Notes: generated by a model not told the origin, from the letters alone. A stretch of DNA of 64,000 nucleotides from Anaerolineaceae bacterium (GCA_020634135.1 JACKCG010000001.1:124001-188000); one strand, 5' to 3'; counted from the stretch's first letter, positions 16,868 to 25,408 are shown. Numbers and translations are program-made.

Positions 16868-17878
16868 GTGGACGAATATCGCACCCTGGATGATGCGTCG
16901 CGCTTGGCGCGGCTCGAAGATGGGGCTAAGCGCGCATTGATGGCTTATGGACTGGCCTCTGCCAGTCTGATACCTCTGAACCTGGAGAACAACGCGGTTT
17001 TCCAAGTGACGACAGGTGATGAGCGGTATGTGCTGCGGATTCACCGCCCCGGTCACAAACCGCTGGCATGGATTCAGGCGGAATTGACGTGGCTTACTGC
17101 CCTCTGGCAAAATACTCCTCTTGGCGTGCCGCAGCCCGTACCGGCTCAGGACGGTACATGGGTCGTACAAGCGACACTGCCAGACAGTGACATACCGCTC
17201 CATTGCGTGCTGTTCCACTGGATGGCGGGGGAGACGCGGCGCCCGAATACGATTTCGCTGCTGGAAACTGAGGCGGCAGGCGTGTTCCTGGCGCGGTTGC
17301 ATCATTTCGCGCAAACATATTCCCCGCCGCCGGAGTTCGCCCGCCCACGCCTGGATTGGGATGGGCTGTTTGGTTCGAACTCGGTTTACAATCCAGGGGC
17401 GGGCGCAGCCCTCTTCACTGAGTCTCAGAACCAAGTCTTCGTGGCGGTGGCCGAAGAAGTGCGCCGAATAATGGTCGAGCTGGGCGAAACGCCGGAAACA
17501 TTCGGCCTGATTCACGCGGACTTTTTAGTGAAAAACATGCTGTTTCGGGATGGACGGGTGTACGCCCTGGACTTTGACGAATGCGGCTGGGGCTATTACC
17601 TCTACGATCTGACGCCGGCGCTATGGCAGTTCAAAGATGAACCGCGTTATGCTGAACTGCGGGCGGCGTATTTGAAGGGATATACGAGCATCAGGCCGTT
17701 GCCAGAGACTTTCCTGAAGCCTTTAGAGGTATTTCTGGCGGCGCGGCATCTGGCGTCCATCCGCTGGATTGCCGGAAACCGCGACAACCCGGCTATCCGC
17801 GAGCGCGCGGCAGGTATTATCTCGGCACGGGCGGAACTATTGCGCCGCTTCCTGGATACCGGGCGGTTGGTTGAGTAG
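16868..17878 (+). CDS. APH-type phosphotransferase (aminoglycoside/homoserine kinase fold)
   Basis: A 336-residue kinase-like protein. The N-lobe has NAVFQVTTGDERYVLRIHRP (nucleotide-binding strands with Arg/Lys). The catalytic loop is HADFLVKNML (HxDxxxxN) and the metal-binding motif is ALDFDECGWG, both intact. The family includes aminoglycoside phosphotransferases, ThrB2-type homoserine kinase and many small-molecule kinases; I cannot choose among them. GTG 16868 is taken as the start because AGAAGG ends seven bases before it; an upstream in-frame extension overlaps the divergent peptidase gene. It leads a plus-strand group with two membrane proteins. Confidence 0.8.
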   Translation: MDEYRTLDDASRLARLEDGAKRALMAYGLASASLIPLNLENNAVFQVTTGDERYVLRIHRPGHKPLAWIQAELTWLTALWQNTPLGVPQPVPAQDGTWVVQATLPDSDIPLHCVLFHWMAGETRRPNTISLLETEAAGVFLARLHHFAQTYSPPPEFARPRLDWDGLFGSNSVYNPGAGAALFTESQNQVFVAVAEEVRRIMVELGETPETFGLIHADFLVKNMLFRDGRVYALDFDECGWGYYLYDLTPALWQFKDEPRYAELRAAYLKGYTSIRPLPETFLKPLEVFLAARHLASIRWIAGNRDNPAIRERAAGIISARAELLRRFLDTGRLVE

Positions 17879-17894
17879 ATAGACAAGGGTATTG

Positions 17895-18515
17895 ATGACG
17901 ATAAAACGATTCTGGGTCGGCCTTTTGCTTATGCTGATCTTAGGGGGTGTCATTTTGATCGTAGCCGCCGGGCTGTTTGCCCCGGATGTTTCGACTGTAA
18001 AGGAACAGGCCTGCCTGACAGCAGCAGAGAGGGATGGCTGTATTCGTTTCCCGCTGGTGTCCGGATTGTCCCTTTCCGGCACGGAAGTCACACTGCCGGA
18101 TGATTTTGACGGGGATTATACCCTGGTCATTGTACCCTTTGACGATGACCAGCAGGTTTTAGCCGGGACATGGTTGGAGCCTGTCCAGGTATTGACCGAA
18201 CAGCATCCTGGCCTGATGTATTACAACACAGCGGTGCTGCCCGATCTTGCTCCGGCGGTGCGTGTTGTCGTCCGGATGGGGATGAATGCGCTCATTACTG
18301 ATGCCCACCTGCGCGATGTAACGATTACCCTGTTCCTTTCAGACCGGGATGCACTTCTGACAGCACTGGATATTCCCGATGTTGACGCGATTCAGGTGTT
18401 TTTGCTCAACAGGGATGGAGAAGTGCTTTGGCGGAACAGTGGGGATTATACGCCAGATAAGGGGAACAGTCTGGCAGCTTTTTTAAGCCGGTTGGTTGCA
18501 GAAGCTAGTTGGTGA
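17895..18515 (+). CDS. Membrane-anchored thioredoxin-fold-like protein without CxxC
   Basis: A 206-residue protein with one N-terminal membrane helix (WVGLLLMLILGGVILIVAAG) and an outside domain. That domain has DGDYTLVIVPFDDDQQ and, near the end, IQVFLLNRDGEVLWRNSGDYT. These resemble the strand and beta-hairpin around the active site of AhpC/TSA-like thioredoxin folds, but no CxxC or peroxidatic Cys is present. It may be a redox-inactive relative such as an assembly factor. ATG 17895 is preferred over a TTG three bases earlier. It lies 16 bases after the APH-type kinase and 24 before a small membrane protein. Confidence 0.45.
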   Translation: MTIKRFWVGLLLMLILGGVILIVAAGLFAPDVSTVKEQACLTAAERDGCIRFPLVSGLSLSGTEVTLPDDFDGDYTLVIVPFDDDQQVLAGTWLEPVQVLTEQHPGLMYYNTAVLPDLAPAVRVVVRMGMNALITDAHLRDVTITLFLSDRDALLTALDIPDVDAIQVFLLNRDGEVLWRNSGDYTPDKGNSLAAFLSRLVAEASW

Positions 18516-18539
18516 TGATAACCGGAGAAGGATGATAGC

Positions 18540-18725
18540 ATGTCTAAACGTAATTCGAGCGAAAATACACGGCTGCAACTCTGGGGTTGGGTGCTTTTTG
18601 TGCTGTGTGCCGGCTTGTATCTGGCAGCAAATATCGAAGCGAAAAGCACGCTTGGTATTATTGGCAGTATCGTGTTTCTCGTGGCGTGTTTCGTGTTTAT
18701 GATTCCCCTCATGCGAAGCGAATAG
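18540..18725 (+). CDS. Small two-TM membrane protein
   Basis: A 61-residue protein made of a charged N-terminus and two hydrophobic helices (WGWVLFVLCAGLYLAAN and IIGSIVFLVACFVFMIPLM). GGAGAAGG ends eight bases before the ATG, a strong ribosome binding site. That, and the tight spacing to the preceding gene, make it a real gene although it is short. No family is recognised. Confidence 0.6.
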   Translation: MSKRNSSENTRLQLWGWVLFVLCAGLYLAANIEAKSTLGIIGSIVFLVACFVFMIPLMRSE

Positions 18726-18776
18726 CCTTAAGAACAGGGTAGGGCGTATATAGCAGACGGTCCAGTCACTGACTAT

Positions 18777-19625
18777 TCATACACCCAGGTCACGCTGCTG
18801 GAAGCGCCATACTGCCCCGGCCAGCAGGACCACAGTCGCCGCCAGCAGAATGCCGATGTTTTCCCAGTTAAAACCGTATTGAATCACGCCGGCAGGGTCA
18901 TAATAGTGATAGAAGGATAGGACGGTTAAGGTGCGGGCCAGCGAGGTCTGGTTTGCCATGCCCCCCAGTAGTTCAACGAAGAAACTGCCCACAATGATGG
19001 CACCACCCAACCGGGTAACGGTAGACCGCGCCCGAAATATGCTTGCCGCGAATACGGTGAAACCCAGCACAAGCAGCGCCGATGGGAGCATATTCAGGAC
19101 GCTTTCGGCAATCCGCCCGGTATCAATCACCAGCGCATCCGTGAGAAGCTCGCCCGCCCACAGTCCGACAAACGATAGCAGAATCATCCCGGTAATGATG
19201 ATGGCAAACGCTGCCGTTTTTTCGACAATCACGCGCCAGCGGGGCAGGGGCAAAGATAGCAGGATGTCCAGTGTGCCGGATTCTTCCTCGTTGACGGTTA
19301 CATTCAGCCCGGCGATCACGGCATACAGGGCGTACATCAGCACGATCCAGCTAAAGAACTCACCGGAGAGATACCCTTCCGGTGTAGCAGCGAATGCCGT
19401 GTCTTCCCCCAGGAACGCCTGGTAAAACTCTGGTGGCAGCATCTCGATGATTTTCTGGTAGGCTTCCAGAAAGCCGGAATAGGGGAGCAGGCTGATGGTG
19501 AAAAATCCCATCGCGCCACAGCCCAAGCCCCAATAAAGAACCTGCTTCCAGTTCTGCCGCAGTGTTTCGGCAAATACCGAACCGAACGACGCCCGGTTGA
19601 CCATTGTTAGGTTTGTCTCTGGCAT
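18777..19625 (-). CDS. ABC-2 type exporter permease (third of three paralogues)
   Basis: A 282-residue integral membrane protein with six predicted helices. NEEESGTLDILLSLPLPRWRVIVEK is the short amphipathic motif typical of ABC-2 permeases (E...GTLdiLLSlPl.R...v..K). It aligns by eye along its whole length with the products of 19739-20548 and 20561-21367, including the final QRDLGV/NRRDVGL end. The three therefore arose by tandem duplication. It is the most distal of the three and is separated from the second by an intrinsic terminator at 19679-19713. It may be expressed by read-through or from its own promoter. Transport substrate unknown. Confidence 0.85.
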   Translation of the reverse strand: MPETNLTMVNRASFGSVFAETLRQNWKQVLYWGLGCGAMGFFTISLLPYSGFLEAYQKIIEMLPPEFYQAFLGEDTAFAATPEGYLSGEFFSWIVLMYALYAVIAGLNVTVNEEESGTLDILLSLPLPRWRVIVEKTAAFAIIITGMILLSFVGLWAGELLTDALVIDTGRIAESVLNMLPSALLVLGFTVFAASIFRARSTVTRLGGAIIVGSFFVELLGGMANQTSLARTLTVLSFYHYYDPAGVIQYGFNWENIGILLAATVVLLAGAVWRFQQRDLGV

Positions 19626-19678
19626 AATAAACTCTCTTGCAGTACTGAACCGTCCTTTTTTATTTTAGACCCAGCAAA

Positions 19679-19713
19679 CAAAAAGAATGCCACCTGTCAG
19701 GGGTGACATTCTT
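19679..19713 (-). terminator. Intrinsic terminator between permease genes
   Basis: On the minus strand AAGAATGTCACC pairs with GGTGGCATTCTT (one mismatch, seven-base loop), followed by TTTG TTTG. It lies between the second permease gene (ends 19739) and the third (starts 19625), so it would reduce expression of the third. Confidence 0.7.
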
Positions 19714-19738
19714 CGTGGTTATGGGCCGAACCGGGCGT

Positions 19739-20548
19739 TCAGATGCCGACGTCCCGCCGCTGGAAGAAATACAGCGATGTGCCCAGCAGGACAACAGTAA
19801 TCGCCATCAGCAGGGCAACATTGCCCCATACAATGCCATTCTTCATGACGCTGGTGCTGTCATAGTAGTTGAAGAACGAAATCCAGCGGATGTTTTCCGC
19901 GAAAGTGCCGGTTGCCATATCGCCGATGGTATCCAGCATGAAGCTGCCCAGCACAAACGCCGCTGTGATACCAATTGCCAGCTTTTTCCCGCGAATCAAC
20001 GCCCCCATAAGGATAGTGAAAGCCAGGATCAGCAACATGCTCGGCAGGATGTTCAGGCTGGTGACGGCCAGTCGCCCGACATTAAGTTCGTAGTCCACAA
20101 GCTGTGTTCCAAGCCACAGCCCTCCGAAAATCAGGATTACGATTACCAGCATAGTAACGGTATAGGCCAGGAACTTCTCCACAACCATCTGCCAGCGCGG
20201 CACAGGCAGGCTCAGCAGCATATCCATCGTGCCGTTGTCCTCTTCGAACAAGGTCACGCGCAGCCCGACCAATACCGGGTAGAGGGCCAGCATGGTGAGC
20301 GTTTTGCCGAAGAATCCGATAGTTACAAATCCTTCGGGTGTCGCCAGGAACGAGATGTCATCCCCCACACCTACCGCTTGTAGTAGGAATGGTGGCATCC
20401 GGGCGAAGAAGTCGGTCATCGCCTGTAAACCAGCGGCATCCGGCACAATCACGATGATAAACAGCCCCATAAGCCCCAAACCCACGCCCCAGTACAACAT
20501 CTGCGGCCAGGTCTGACGCAGAATTTCCTTAAAGACCGAACCTTTCAT
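19739..20548 (-). CDS. ABC-2 type exporter permease (second of three paralogues)
   Basis: A 269-residue, six-helix protein with the ABC-2 motif EEDNGTMDMLLSLPVPRWQMVVEK. It starts MKGSVFKEILRQTWPQMLYWG, closely matching the first permease start VFWNTLKSHWRGALYWG. GGAGAAACCGCA precedes ATG 20548. It lies twelve bases after the first permease and shares its predicted transcript with the ATPase and TetR genes. Two different permeases may pair around one ATPase dimer, or alternative pairs may form. The substrate is unknown; regulation by TetR suggests efflux of a small molecule. Confidence 0.87.
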   Translation of the reverse strand: MKGSVFKEILRQTWPQMLYWGVGLGLMGLFIIVIVPDAAGLQAMTDFFARMPPFLLQAVGVGDDISFLATPEGFVTIGFFGKTLTMLALYPVLVGLRVTLFEEDNGTMDMLLSLPVPRWQMVVEKFLAYTVTMLVIVILIFGGLWLGTQLVDYELNVGRLAVTSLNILPSMLLILAFTILMGALIRGKKLAIGITAAFVLGSFMLDTIGDMATGTFAENIRWISFFNYYDSTSVMKNGIVWGNVALLMAITVVLLGTSLYFFQRRDVGI

Positions 20549-20560
20549 TGCGGTTTCTCC

Positions 20561-21367
20561 CTATAACCCCACATCCCGACGATTGAAGAACCACAGCGCC
20601 CCGGCCAGCAGAATCACGGTCAGTGCCAGCAGCAGGGCAATGTTGCCCACATTCAGTCCGTGAGTGATGACCCCGGCACTGTCATAATATGTGTAGAAGG
20701 ATAGTTTCTGCACCACCTGTACGATGTCATTGGTGACAGCCTTGCCGATGAAATCCAGGAAGTAGCTGGCCGCGATAATTCCGGCGACGATTCCAATCGC
20801 CGCAGCTTTACGCCTCACCAGTACGCTGATAAACACCGTCAGCGCAATCATGAATAGGATGCCTGGCAGCATGTTAAGCGTTGCTTCGACCAAGCGTGCC
20901 ATGTTCAGATCAAGTACCGACTGCTGCACGCCCAGCCACATCCCCAGTATTGCCATTAGAACAATCCCCAGCGTGAGTACCAGGTGGGCGGCGAATTTCT
21001 CGACCACCAACCGCCACCGCGCCAGCGGCAGGCTCAGCACAATATCCAGAATTCCTTCGTCTTCCTCGTTGGCCGTCACATTCAGTCCGGCAATTACTGC
21101 GTAAGCCGCCAGTATCAGCAGCGCGTAGCCGAAGAAGCCGAAGCCGATGAAACCTTCTGGCGCCAGCAGTGTCGCCGAGTCGGACACACCGAGCATTTGC
21201 ATCAGTACCGGGGGTAGTGTGGCCGCCATTTCAGCATACTGGTTGAGCGCGTCCACATCCGGGATAATCACCAGGATATAGTAGGCCAGCAGCCCCATGC
21301 CGATGCCCCAGTAAAGCGCCCCGCGCCAGTGGCTCTTGAGCGTATTCCAGAAAACGACGCCGCTCAT
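20561..21367 (-). CDS. ABC-2 type exporter permease (first of three paralogues)
   Basis: A 268-residue, six-helix ABC-2 permease with the motif NEEDEGILDIVLSLPLARWRLVVEK and an ending of NRRDVGL. Its start codon overlaps the stop of the ATPase gene by four bases (ATGA), which couples the two translationally. This marks it as the primary membrane partner of the ATPase. The second permease follows after twelve bases. The conserved 'FYTYYDSAGVI' near the C-terminus recurs in all three paralogues (FYHYYDPAGVI, FFNYYDSTSVM), possibly part of the substrate path. Confidence 0.88.
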   Translation of the reverse strand: MSGVVFWNTLKSHWRGALYWGIGMGLLAYYILVIIPDVDALNQYAEMAATLPPVLMQMLGVSDSATLLAPEGFIGFGFFGYALLILAAYAVIAGLNVTANEEDEGILDIVLSLPLARWRLVVEKFAAHLVLTLGIVLMAILGMWLGVQQSVLDLNMARLVEATLNMLPGILFMIALTVFISVLVRRKAAAIGIVAGIIAASYFLDFIGKAVTNDIVQVVQKLSFYTYYDSAGVITHGLNVGNIALLLALTVILLAGALWFFNRRDVGL

Positions 21368-22290
21368 GATTTCTGCGCTCCGTTGTTCCCGTAGAAGGCC
21401 AGGAAGATTTCTTCCAGAGTCGGCTCTTTGGTCTGCACACCGACAATATAATGACCTTCCACCGCCCGCAGCAGGGGGTCAAAATCGCCACTCAGCCGGA
21501 CTTTCAGGCTATGGTTTTCGGCGGTGACTTCGGTCACACCCGGTACCTGGGCAACGACCTCCGGTGCGATGGCATCACGGAAACGTAATGTGATCCACTG
21601 GAAGTTGGTGTGTGTGAGATCGTCCACTCGTTCAACCGCCTTGAGTTCGCCATTTCGCAGGATTCCTACCCGGTCACAGATGGCTTGCACTTCGCCCAGC
21701 ACATGGGACGAAAGAAACACGGTGCGTCCGGCAGCGCGGGCGTCACGCATCATCTGATTGAAGGTTTGTTGGAGCAGAGGGTCAAGGCCGCCGGTTGGCT
21801 CGTCCAGAATCAGCAGGTCAGGTTTGTGCATCATGGATACGACCAACCCTAGTTTGCGCCGGTTGCCCGATGAATATGCCCGCACTTTCTTGGAGAAATC
21901 CAGGTCAAGCTGTTCGGCCAGTTCGTTGGCATGTTTGACCATTCGGCCATCATCCCCACGCACACTGGCGACGTAGTTGACGACCTGTTTCCCAGTCAGA
22001 TGCTTCCACAAGCTGAGTTCACCCGGCAGGAAGCCGATTCGTTGATGCAACGCAACACTATTCAGGTTGGCGTCCTGGCCGAAGATATTTGCGCGTCCCC
22101 GGGTCGGACGAATCAGATCGAGCAGCAGGCGGATCGTTGTCGTTTTACCGGCACCGTTTGGCCCCAGGAAACCGAAAATTTCGCCAGGCTGCACACTCAG
22201 ATTCAGGTCTTTTAGTGCGACAACCGCTTCTTTGCCTGTTTTGTACACTTTTGTGAGATTGTCCGTCTGAATGACGGGATTTGCCGCCAT
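21364..22290 (-). CDS. ABC exporter ATP-binding protein (ABC-2 type)
   Basis: A 308-residue ATPase with Walker A FLGPNGAGKTTTIR, signature YSSGNRRKLGLV, Walker B LLILDEPTGGLDP and the H-loop SSHVLGEV. The variant signature SSGNRRK (for LSGGQ) is common in this drug/lantibiotic-exporter subfamily. A C-terminal extension of about 85 residues follows, with DUF4162-like TEVTAENHSLKVRLSGD. AAAAAGGAG precedes ATG 22290. It starts five bases after the TetR stop and overlaps the first permease, so it is co-regulated by TetR. Confidence 0.93.
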   Translation of the reverse strand: MAANPVIQTDNLTKVYKTGKEAVVALKDLNLSVQPGEIFGFLGPNGAGKTTTIRLLLDLIRPTRGRANIFGQDANLNSVALHQRIGFLPGELSLWKHLTGKQVVNYVASVRGDDGRMVKHANELAEQLDLDFSKKVRAYSSGNRRKLGLVVSMMHKPDLLILDEPTGGLDPLLQQTFNQMMRDARAAGRTVFLSSHVLGEVQAICDRVGILRNGELKAVERVDDLTHTNFQWITLRFRDAIAPEVVAQVPGVTEVTAENHSLKVRLSGDFDPLLRAVEGHYIVGVQTKEPTLEEIFLAFYGNNGAQKS

Positions 22291-22295
22291 AGTGG

Positions 22296-23030
22296 TTACT
22301 CCTTTTTCTTTTCATGGTTTGATTGTTGAGACGGCGTGAACTGCATTTTGGCTGCTTCGGTCACCTGCCGGATAATCTGTTTTCCTGCGGCCTGGCTGGC
22401 TTCATCTGGCGTCCCGTAGGCGCGGTCAAGCATGTCAGCTGTTTCCTCAATGACCCGCAGGAAATCCGGCGCTTCATCCGGGGAGACGATTTCATCCACT
22501 TTGACCAGACCATACGCGATACTGCTCATCAGGTATGCCACCACATCCGGGTCGGCGTCTTCTCGGAGTGCTCCTGCCTGCTGCATCAAGCGCAGGAAGT
22601 CCTTGCCCATGATGAACTTCTGGCGGATCAACTCGGCCTCCTGCCGGGTCAGGAAATCGCCCAGAATACGGCGGTCACGGGTGAACAACGCCTTCATAAA
22701 CGGATGCGCGTGCAGCCCGGCCAGCGAATACTTGTACATGCTGAACAAAGAGCCGCCATCGGGTGCAGCCTCCAGCTGTGAAATCCAGGTTTCAGCATAG
22801 CTCCAGACTTCGCGCCAGATGAGTGCCTGAAAGAGTTCATCTTTGCTTTTCCAGTGCAGGTAGATCGCTCCTTTTGAGACTCGCGCCTCATGGGCGATGT
22901 CGCTGACCGTTGTCTTGTCGTAACCATAGTGCAGCACCAGGCTGGATGCCGCATCCAGGATGCGATTTTCGCGCTCCATATTCGGGTTGTCGTTGTCACC
23001 AGTCAAAATCGCTCGCCAATCCTTTCGCAT
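22296..23030 (-). CDS. TetR-family transcriptional repressor of the ABC exporter operon
   Basis: A 244-residue protein. The N-terminal TetR helix-turn-helix is about residues 20-66: RILDAASSLVLHYGYDKTTV, SDIAHEARVSKGAIYLHWKSKDELF. A helical ligand-binding domain of about 150 residues follows. No Shine-Dalgarno sequence is visible before ATG 23030. A possible TTGACC/CATACG promoter ends six bases before it, so the message may be leaderless. The 24-base dyad at 23041-23064 lies 10 bases upstream and covers that promoter, consistent with autorepression of the whole tetR-ATPase-permease operon. The inducer is unknown. Confidence 0.9.
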   Translation of the reverse strand: MRKDWRAILTGDNDNPNMERENRILDAASSLVLHYGYDKTTVSDIAHEARVSKGAIYLHWKSKDELFQALIWREVWSYAETWISQLEAAPDGGSLFSMYKYSLAGLHAHPFMKALFTRDRRILGDFLTRQEAELIRQKFIMGKDFLRLMQQAGALREDADPDVVAYLMSSIAYGLVKVDEIVSPDEAPDFLRVIEETADMLDRAYGTPDEASQAAGKQIIRQVTEAAKMQFTPSQQSNHEKKKE

Positions 23031-23040
23031 TGTGACCGTA

Positions 23041-23064
23041 TGACCAAAAATGCATATCTGGTCA
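23041..23064. promoter_or_regulatory. Putative TetR operator (24-base dyad)
   Basis: TGACCA (23041-23046) and TGGTCA (23059-23064) flank a central ATGCAT palindrome with the same centre of symmetry. Ten of twelve base pairs of the half-sites are symmetric. The site lies ten bases before the tetR start and overlaps a possible -35 element (TTGACC on the minus strand). Confidence 0.65.
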
Positions 23065-23082
23065 AATAGTACGCTCGTTTAG

Positions 23083-23111
23083 AAAAAAAATACCCCCAAT
23101 TATTGGGGGGT
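23083..23111 (-). terminator. Intrinsic terminator downstream of the AIM24-type gene
   Basis: On the minus strand CCCCCAA-TAA-TTGGGGG is followed by TATTTTTTTT. It ends transcription of the 23158-23832 gene just before the tetR promoter, insulating the exporter operon. Confidence 0.85.
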
Positions 23112-23157
23112 AGGGAGTAGACCTTGCACGTGAAGTAGGGCAAGACCAATATATTGA

Positions 23158-23832
23158 TTACGATGACTTTGACGGAATCTTGGGTAGCAACCAGCCCAGG
23201 AAAGCTTCTTCGGAGCGGCTTTGCATCAGCACTCGTCCCGGCCCGGTGAGTTCGCATACCAGCCCCTCACCGCCGAGCAACGTGGATTTCCAGCTTCCAG
23301 CCTTCCGCACCTGGAAGCCAACTGATACATCAAAACCGACAATGTGTCCGGTGTCCACCGTGTAGGTCTGCCCGGCGGAAAGCACGCGCTCTTCAATAGC
23401 ACCGTAAGACGCAATGACGATCTTGCCGCGCCCACTGACCTTGAGCAGGATCAGCCCGCCGCCGCCAAAGAAGCCTTTCGCGCCGCCCCACTTGGAGTCG
23501 AACAGTACATTCATTTCGCTGGCGACATAGCCGCCGCTGCGCAGTAAGAATTCTTCTCCGCTGATTTCCAGGACACGCATATCGCCTGGCAGGGAAGGGG
23601 CAACAGTCATTTCGCCGCCCTGTGCCGGGGCAGTATAGGTGTTCTGGAAGAAGCTCTCCCCACCAACGACGCGCTTAAGTCCGCCGAAGAATCCTCCTTC
23701 GGCTTTGGTTTCAACCGTCACGCCAGCGCTGTAACTGACCATCGCGCCGGGTTCAACCTTGATCTCTTCGCCCGAAGATAAAGTGAGCACGCCCAATGAA
23801 AAAGCCGGTTGATGTTTAATGGTAACGTCCAT
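23158..23832 (-). CDS. AIM24/TIGR00266-family protein
   Basis: A 224-residue, Gly- and beta-rich protein. Its segments VEPGAMVSYSAGV, GGFFGGLKRVVGGESFFQN and GAKGFFGGGGLILLKVSG are hallmarks of the TIGR00266/AIM24 family. The fold is a beta-sandwich repeat related to the tryptophan RNA-binding attenuation protein. The bacterial role is not known; a mitochondrial relative affects inner-membrane organisation. ATG 23832 is taken because AAAGGA precedes it and the longer frame lacks similarity. It is a monocistronic unit ending in a strong terminator. Confidence 0.85.
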   Translation of the reverse strand: MDVTIKHQPAFSLGVLTLSSGEEIKVEPGAMVSYSAGVTVETKAEGGFFGGLKRVVGGESFFQNTYTAPAQGGEMTVAPSLPGDMRVLEISGEEFLLRSGGYVASEMNVLFDSKWGGAKGFFGGGGLILLKVSGRGKIVIASYGAIEERVLSAGQTYTVDTGHIVGFDVSVGFQVRKAGSWKSTLLGGEGLVCELTGPGRVLMQSRSEEAFLGWLLPKIPSKSS

Positions 23833-24025
23833 TTGGTTTTTCCTTTGCCTGTTATGTTCTGCAAGAATCACCGTGTGGTGCATACCCGGTAAGCAGCACT
23901 ACACAATATTCAGTATATTCAAAATCAGCGGGAAAGCCGAACAGACTATACAGTTTTTGATGATTGGGAATCAAAAGCGGGCACAACTCATATAAGCCAT
24001 ACCCGCTGGTCTTTCAGTGCAGAGA

Positions 24026-24259
24026 TTATGGTTGGCGTTGCAAACGAGGTCGGGTTGCCTCGTCGCGCCCCTGTTGGGAAGGCTGCTGAAGCCGTTCCCC
24101 GACGTTAATCAGCCCTTGCCCCATCCAGACTAACGCACTATCGTAAATCGCGTGTTGACGCGGGAGTTCCTGGGCCAATCGCGCGTGGTTGGCTTCCTTT
24201 TCACATTCCTGTCGTTTGAGCCGTTGCAAGTCAAAGTCGTAAGTTGTTAAAGGCCACAT
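24026..24259 (-). CDS. Small hypothetical helical protein
   Basis: A 77-residue protein with CAGGAG about nine bases before ATG 24259. It is mostly charged and predicted helical: residues 12-33 include LKRQECEKEANHARLAQEL, and 40-58 form a short hydrophobic-amphipathic helix (DSALVWMGQGLINVGERL). The tail is Gln/Arg-rich. No family is recognised. The good ribosome site and free-standing position support a real gene. Confidence 0.5.
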   Translation of the reverse strand: MWPLTTYDFDLQRLKRQECEKEANHARLAQELPRQHAIYDSALVWMGQGLINVGERLQQPSQQGRDEATRPRLQRQP

Positions 24260-24309
24260 AGAGCAGACTCCTGTCGGTCATGGTGCGGTTATTGAACTAT
24301 ACGGATAAT

Positions 24310-24330
24310 GGCGGGCAAACGTTGCTCGCC
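24310..24330. repeat. Short inverted repeat GGCGGGCAA/TTGCTCGCC
   Basis: Nine-base arms with one mismatch and a three-base loop (ACG). It lies in the spacer between the 77-residue gene and the GNAT gene 24380-25408. It resembles the other GC-rich intergenic palindromes of this window (GGGC...CGCCC core) and may also end the upstream minus-strand GNAT transcript. Confidence 0.45.
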
Positions 24331-24379
24331 CCGCAGGATTTGCCCGGATGACGGAATCGATCTGGACGCTGGATTGTAG

Positions 24380-25408
24380 CTATGAGTCCACCGATTGTGT
24401 GCTGATGTCGCGGCCAGGACGTAAGACTTTCTCGTAGCGATCAAACTGGCGGGCGACATGCATTCCGGCCTTTTCATAGAGGCGGGTTGCCCCGGTCAGG
24501 CTGCTGGCATCCACACCTAACCCAGCCCGCTGCTTGCCGATCCCCTGGAATGCAGCGAATGAGTGGTGCAGAAGCGCCAATGCCACGCCTTTGCGCCGCC
24601 AGGGACGCCGGACACCTAAAGTTCCTACCCAGCCCATCTGAGGGTCGCGGGTCGTTTTGGAGTAACACAGTGACATACCGGCAATATTGTCACCCTCCAT
24701 CGCAATAAACCACAGTGCCGGGTCGAAGTCCGGGTCGCTACTGATGAAATGCTGCCAGCGGCTGACCGTCTGATCTAGCGGCTGTTCAACAAAACCCCAG
24801 TGGTCGGTGAAGGACTCGTTCACAGCAGCCAGAATCGCCCTGAAATCGCCGTCCGTGCCGTCATAACTGCGGACCGTGATACCTGCCGGCCAGCGCGTTT
24901 GAACAACTTCGCCCTCAAATTCGATTTCCATCGTATAAAAACTGCGCTTCATCTCCATGCCGCAGCCTGCCAGTAATCGGTGGGCCGGGGCATACGTGCT
25001 CGGTGTCCCCGCGCCGATTGCAACTCTTATATCGGGTGGCACACGGTTTACTGCCTGACGGGCACGGTCTTCTGCCCAGGCCATCAGGTAACTGGCAACC
25101 CCTTCACCCTCATAGTCCGGGTGGGTTCGTCCCCATACCCAGATGTTCACCGGAAGTGGCATGTTATCCCAGACCTCGACATATCCAGCAAGATCGCCGT
25201 TCGGCGCGAAAACGACCCTTGTCGAGTCTTCAAGTTTCCAGTCTGGTGACCCCCATTCAGTGCGGGTTTCATCCACATCATGGTCGTTCACACCGGACAT
25301 TACCTGGGAGCAGGCATTCAGCAAATTCGTCACGATTTCTGCGTCATCCATTGTCGCCGGGCGGACAATGAACCCTTCTTTCAATTCGATCTGTGCCTCA
25401 ATTTGCAT
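24380..25408 (-). CDS. Tandem-domain GNAT acetyltransferase
   Basis: A 342-residue protein with two GNAT modules. The first starts FIVRPATMDDAEIV and has WGRTHPDYEGEGVASYLMAWAE. The second has VGTLGVRRPWRRKGVALALL, with the R-x-x-G-x-A acetyl-CoA loop, and NPPLYEKAGMH-like end residues (ATRLYEKAGM). The N-terminal module has a weaker motif A and may be structural. ATG 25408 is chosen because AGGAG lies seven bases upstream; the longer frame has no site. Such two-domain GNATs include mycothiol synthase, but that assignment is not supported specifically here. Confidence 0.8.
   Translation of the reverse strand: MQIEAQIELKEGFIVRPATMDDAEIVTNLLNACSQVMSGVNDHDVDETRTEWGSPDWKLEDSTRVVFAPNGDLAGYVEVWDNMPLPVNIWVWGRTHPDYEGEGVASYLMAWAEDRARQAVNRVPPDIRVAIGAGTPSTYAPAHRLLAGCGMEMKRSFYTMEIEFEGEVVQTRWPAGITVRSYDGTDGDFRAILAAVNESFTDHWGFVEQPLDQTVSRWQHFISSDPDFDPALWFIAMEGDNIAGMSLCYSKTTRDPQMGWVGTLGVRRPWRRKGVALALLHHSFAAFQGIGKQRAGLGVDASSLTGATRLYEKAGMHVARQFDRYEKVLRPGRDISTQSVDS

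Noticed and set aside
16730..17515. N-terminal extension of the S9 peptidase frame
   Set aside because: It is antisense to the APH-type kinase gene; ATG 16729 has an ideal AGGAGG and the family start follows it.
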